NCBI GenBank assembly: GCA_031969915.1
Contig: DALYJJ010000025.1
Location: forward strand, 1 to 54,406
DNA: 54,406 bases
Source: DALYJJ01 sp031969915
GTDB lineage: Bacteria; Acidobacteriota; Terriglobia; Bryobacterales; Bryobacteraceae
Direction of reading: 5' to 3'
Shown in pieces: positions 51,368 to 54,406 of this stretch. The notes under the pieces are model-generated. The model had not been told where the DNA came from. It did no database searches and worked only from the letters and a program-made list of their open reading frames with translations. Position numbers and translations under genes: made by a program. The number at the start of each line of letters is the position of its first letter. The first letter of the stretch is position 1.

Positions 51368-52561
51368 ATGACCGCCCCGCAGGTTCTCGAGGCCAGGGCC
51401 GCTCGCGAATACGGCCTCGACTGGCTTCGTGTCTTCGCCTTCGGCGTCCTGGTTTTTTATCACTCGGGAATGATCTTCGTCTCCTGGGGCTTCCATATCA
51501 AGAACCCCGAGACCAGTCCCGCGCTGGAGAACGTCATGCTGTTCTTCAACCGCTGGCGGCTGCCCCTGCTTTTCTTCATCTCCGGCTGCGGTGTCTGGTT
51601 CAGCCTCCGCCGCCGATCCTTCCCCGAGTTTCTCCGTGAGCGCTGGACGCGGCTCTTTATCCCCCTCACGTTCGCCATCTTTGTCGTCGTTCCGCCGCAG
51701 ATCTATTACGAACGCCTGTTCCGCGGTGCACAGTTCTCCTACGCCGAGTTCTACCCGACGGTCTTTCACTTCGTCTCCTACCCGCAGGGCAACACCAGTT
51801 GGCACCACATGTGGTTCGTCGCCTACATCCTGGTGTTCTCCACGCTGTGCGTCCCGCTCTTCGCCTACCTGCGCGCTCCGGCTGGGCGCCGCGCCGTGTC
51901 CGCATTCGCCGGGTGGATGGAGCGGTGGCCGCCCGCTGTCTACGTCGTCAACGTCCCCAGTCTCCTGGTGGGCATTCTGCTCGGGCCCCACTGGCCCACC
52001 ACTCACAATCTGGTTTCCGACTGGGCCAACTTCACCGGCTCGCTCGTCACATTTCTCTGGGGTTTCGTTTTCGCTTCGGACCGGCGCCTGCTCGATCTCC
52101 TCACTCGCCGCCGGCGCGAGTTCCTCTCGCTCGCGGTTCTCATGACCTTCGTGTTCTACACGCTTCGGGCGACTCAAGCCGGCCGCGCCCTGCCCGCCGG
52201 CGGCCAAATCGTGTTGGGCAACTTCGTCTCGGGATACCTCGGCATGGGCTGGATCTTCGCCTTGCTCGGCTACGCCCGGGCCCGCCTGAATCGCGGCTCG
52301 GACACGTTGCGCTATGCGACGGAGGCGGTCTACCCGTTCTACATCGTTCACCAGACCCTCACCATCGCCGCCGGTTACTACGCGATTTCGTGGCCCGTGA
52401 ACCTGTGGTTGAAATTGATCGTCGTCGCCGCCGCGACCTTCGCCGGTAGTTGGGCGATCTTCGAATTCGCCCGTCGCGTGCCGCCCCTGCGGCCGCTCTT
52501 CGGGATGAGACCCGCCGTTCCCCTCACAGCACCCAGGGCCGGATCACCAAAGCCTGCCTGA
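51368..52561 (+). CDS. acyltransferase 3 (OafA/OpgC-like) membrane protein
   Basis: This 397-residue protein has ten or so membrane segments. It opens with the acyltransferase-3 pattern YGLDWLRVFAFGVLVFYHSG (His at about 33 is the conserved catalytic candidate). LPLLFFISGCGVWFSLRRR, RLFIPLTFAIFVVVPPQ and a WFVAYILVFS loop follow. Such proteins move acyl groups onto surface glycans or lipids. The gene overlaps the end of the next, convergent, gene by 38 bases. Confidence 0.9.
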   Translation: MTAPQVLEARAAREYGLDWLRVFAFGVLVFYHSGMIFVSWGFHIKNPETSPALENVMLFFNRWRLPLLFFISGCGVWFSLRRRSFPEFLRERWTRLFIPLTFAIFVVVPPQIYYERLFRGAQFSYAEFYPTVFHFVSYPQGNTSWHHMWFVAYILVFSTLCVPLFAYLRAPAGRRAVSAFAGWMERWPPAVYVVNVPSLLVGILLGPHWPTTHNLVSDWANFTGSLVTFLWGFVFASDRRLLDLLTRRRREFLSLAVLMTFVFYTLRATQAGRALPAGGQIVLGNFVSGYLGMGWIFALLGYARARLNRGSDTLRYATEAVYPFYIVHQTLTIAAGYYAISWPVNLWLKLIVVAAATFAGSWAIFEFARRVPPLRPLFGMRPAVPLTAPRAGSPKPA

Positions 52562-53176
52562 GCAGGTGACGTTCCTGGGCGTCAAAGCCGACCCCGCTGC
52601 GGGTGAGCGTTTCGCGGTTGATGACCCGCGAAAAGAGCGCCGAATGGCGGTGTTCCGGGGTTTGTGTCAAGTAGTGGTAGACTTCGTGCGCAGCCACGCG
52701 GGCCAACGCGCGGCCGAATAGAGCCCGTGCGTCGTGCGGGCCCAGTTCCTCAGAGGAAGCGCTCAGCAGGCCCGCGACGCGGTCGCAATAAACCCGAACA
52801 ACGGGCCGGATCAGCGCCCCTTCCGCCTCGACGAACGCCAACACCGCCGCGGAAGGGGCGCTGATCCGGCCCGTTGTTCGAGGCGGAAGGNNNNNNNNNN
52901 GCTCGGTGCGGTCTCGCGAAAGTCGGAGCAGTCTCCCGACCAGTAGAGCGAGATCGCCTGACCCGGGCCGGCGGTGTGAACCACCTCAGGCATCAGCGCC
53001 AGGTTCACCTCGATGCCCACGGGGCCGAATAGCCTCTCGGTCTCTTGTTCGAACGACGCGAGGACGCCGGCGTCAACCGGCGACTCCGGAATCAACAGCA
53101 GGTGGACCGGATCCGAGCCCCGCGCCCCTCCGGCAATCGCGGCAGCCAAGGCCACCAGTCTCCAGAATCCAGTCAT
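52524..53176 (-). CDS. putative secreted zinc metalloprotease, broken by an assembly gap
   Basis: The N-terminal part (53176 down to 52901) encodes a signal peptide (about 1-20) and a first domain with a HLLLIPESPVDAGVL start. After ten N bases and an inverted copy of flanking sequence, the frame resumes from about 52848 down to the stop at 52524 with a second domain. It contains the gluzincin-like motif AAHEVYHYLTQTPEHRH (HExxH plus a further His). The gene is probably intact in the organism but distorted here. Exact length is unknown. No family name can be given with confidence. Confidence 0.5.
52795..52880. repeat. 32-bp perfect inverted repeat abutting the scaffold gap
   Basis: Bases 52795-52826 and 52849-52880 are exact reverse complements, separated by 22 bases. 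Ten N follow at 52891. The right arm breaks the reading frame of the metalloprotease gene. A fold-back assembly artefact at a contig end is the most likely cause. Confidence 0.8.
52891..52900. other. scaffold gap (run of N)
   Basis: Ten unknown bases join two contigs. The real distance and sequence are unknown, and order across the gap relies on the scaffolder. The metalloprotease frame appearing on both sides supports the join. Confidence 0.99.
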
Positions 53177-53300
53177 TTTTTTTCGCCTCTATTGGGAAGG
53201 CGCTCGTAAACTACCGCTCGTTGTTAAGACTGCGTAAAACCTCGGACCTCGAGTCGCTGCGGTTCCTCGCGGCGCCCGCGCGTATTACTCTGAAGAGCAC

Positions 53301-54317
53301 GTGGACGCTCTCGAAAATGCCGGTCTCCTGAAGCAGGCGCTCGACCGCGAAGACTTCGAGCAAGCGAAACAGATGCTCCTGCGAGACCCTGTATTGCACC
53401 GCGCACCCTTGGGCTACGGCAAGAGCGGCCCGCTCACGTGGCTTGCCGAATGCCGCGTCCCTTGGGGCCCTCCAACGCCGCAGCGGCTGGCGATGGCCGA
53501 GTGGATGATCACGAACGGTTCGGACGTGCATCAGGGCGGTGATGGCCCGCTAGGCCGCGCGGCGCTCAACGGCCATCGCGTCGCGATGATGGATCTGCTG
53601 GTGGCGCACGGCGCCGACGTCAACGCGCATTGGCAAGGGCACTTCCCGATCGTCTTCTCGCCCTGCGAGTCCGTCGATCCTGTCGCGCTCGAATGGCTCC
53701 TGCGCCACGGCGCCGATCCGAACCCGGCGGTCCGCGATTCCGCTCTCGACTATCTCATCGGGACCTACACGCGGTCCCACGCCTTGGTCCAGTGCGTCGA
53801 TCTCCTCCGCCGCTACGGCGGCCGCACGCGCTACGATCTGCCCGGAGTTCTCGACACGATGTGCAACCGCACGGAGGCCCTTGCGGACCTCCTTGCTGCC
53901 GACCCTTCGCTCATCCACCGCCGCTACCCGGAGCTGGATTGCGGCAGCACGGGAGCGCGCAGCCTGCTGCTCACCGGCGCGACGCTGCTGCACGTTGCCG
54001 CCGAGTACGGTAGCCTGGACGCCGCCCGCCTGCTCCTCGATCGCGGCGCCGATGTCAACGCCCTGGCCGTGACCCAGACTCCGATCTTCCACGCCGTGAC
54101 GCAATACCGCGATCACGGAATCGAAATCGCGAAGCTGCTCATCGATCGCGGCGCGAACCTCGCGGTCCGTACACTGCTCCCCGGCCACTACGACCGGCCG
54201 GGCGAGACCGTGGAGTGCACGCCGCTCGGCTACGCGCTGCGATTTCCCGGCGACGAATTCCCGGGATCGAACGCCGCGACCATCCGCCTGCTCCGCGAGC
54301 GCGCCGCCCCCGAATGA
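53301..54317 (+). CDS. ankyrin-repeat protein
   Basis: This 338-residue soluble protein contains about five ankyrin repeats. Clear units are PLGRAALNGHRVAMMDLLVAHGADVNA (split over about 83-108), LEWLLRHGADPNP near 130, TLLHVAAEYGSLDAARLLLD with RGADVNA near 232-255, and IAKLLIDRGANLAV near 278. No enzymatic domain is present. It should bind another protein. Start is GTG at 53301. No partner gene is visible before the window ends. Confidence 0.85.
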   Translation: MDALENAGLLKQALDREDFEQAKQMLLRDPVLHRAPLGYGKSGPLTWLAECRVPWGPPTPQRLAMAEWMITNGSDVHQGGDGPLGRAALNGHRVAMMDLLVAHGADVNAHWQGHFPIVFSPCESVDPVALEWLLRHGADPNPAVRDSALDYLIGTYTRSHALVQCVDLLRRYGGRTRYDLPGVLDTMCNRTEALADLLAADPSLIHRRYPELDCGSTGARSLLLTGATLLHVAAEYGSLDAARLLLDRGADVNALAVTQTPIFHAVTQYRDHGIEIAKLLIDRGANLAVRTLLPGHYDRPGETVECTPLGYALRFPGDEFPGSNAATIRLLRERAAPE

Positions 54318-54406
54318 AAACCGGGGACGGACGAGACGTTTCCTGGTTTTTCCCAATTCTGGGACGCCCCGCGAGACCCCTCGCACTGTCAAGGAAACGG
54401 CGAAAG

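Overview
The window looks like a chromosomal segment of a GC-rich soil bacterium of the phylum Acidobacteriota, most likely the Solibacter/Bryobacter lineage. This is inferred from gene families rather than from a marker gene: two long duplicated-permease (MacB/FtsX-type, 'ADOP') proteins, a Ser/Thr kinase fused to TPRs, Tat-type glycoside hydrolases and sulfatases, DUF4920, and basic AT-hook-like small proteins. One 10-base run of N (52891-52900) marks a scaffold join.

Region 1 (1-9720) is accessory DNA: the end of an integrated element. A tyrosine recombinase (8514-9704) stops 13 bases from the 3' end of a tRNA-Gly(CCC) gene (9718-9792, minus strand). This is the usual geometry of an integrative element inserted into a tRNA 3' end, with the element to the left and its far end outside the window. 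The element carries an excisionase-like HTH protein, two related HTH proteins flanking a protein of unknown function with an internal duplication, and a lipoprotein / terpene-cyclase-like / DUF362 cassette. It also has a translationally coupled set of a MoxR ATPase, a VirB1-like transglycosylase, a VirB9/TrbG-like protein and a VirB10/TrbI-like protein cut by the window edge, so it is probably conjugative or mobilisable.

Region 2 (9790-27240) is mostly core-like. A long minus-strand run holds acpS, a histidine kinase and receiver protein, DUF4920, a PafA-like phosphatase, a YfhO-type membrane protein, groES without groEL, and an OmpH/Skp chaperone. A three-gene Co/Ni ECF transporter (CbiM with CbiN-like tail, CbiQ, CbiO) follows. 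Then come dtd, a plant-type glucuronokinase, UDP-glucose dehydrogenase, a TrmO-like protein with an FmdE-like C-terminus, a STAS protein, an ftsB-LytS-LytT operon, and cutA.

Region 3 (27256-34775) is the highlight. Six tightly packed minus-strand genes encode an apiosidase-like (DUF4038/GH140) enzyme, a DUF5060-DUF4038 enzyme, an AraC regulator, a RuBisCO-like protein with an intact KDDE site, a four-carbon-acid-sugar (DUF1537) kinase, and a D-apionate-oxidoisomerase-like dehydrogenase. Together they read as a locus that releases the branched plant sugar apiose and breaks down its acid form through a RuBisCO-like carbon-carbon cleavage step.

Region 4 (34919-54406) adds a GH51 arabinofuranosidase between two 822-residue ADOP permeases, and a sulfatase. 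It also holds a 1675-residue secreted Asp-box/Ig-like protein with an unusual PEVF/PEVY repeat, the kinase-TPR protein, an acyltransferase, a putative metalloprotease broken by the scaffold gap, and an ankyrin-repeat protein. Regions 3 and 4 together suggest use of pectin-type plant polysaccharides.
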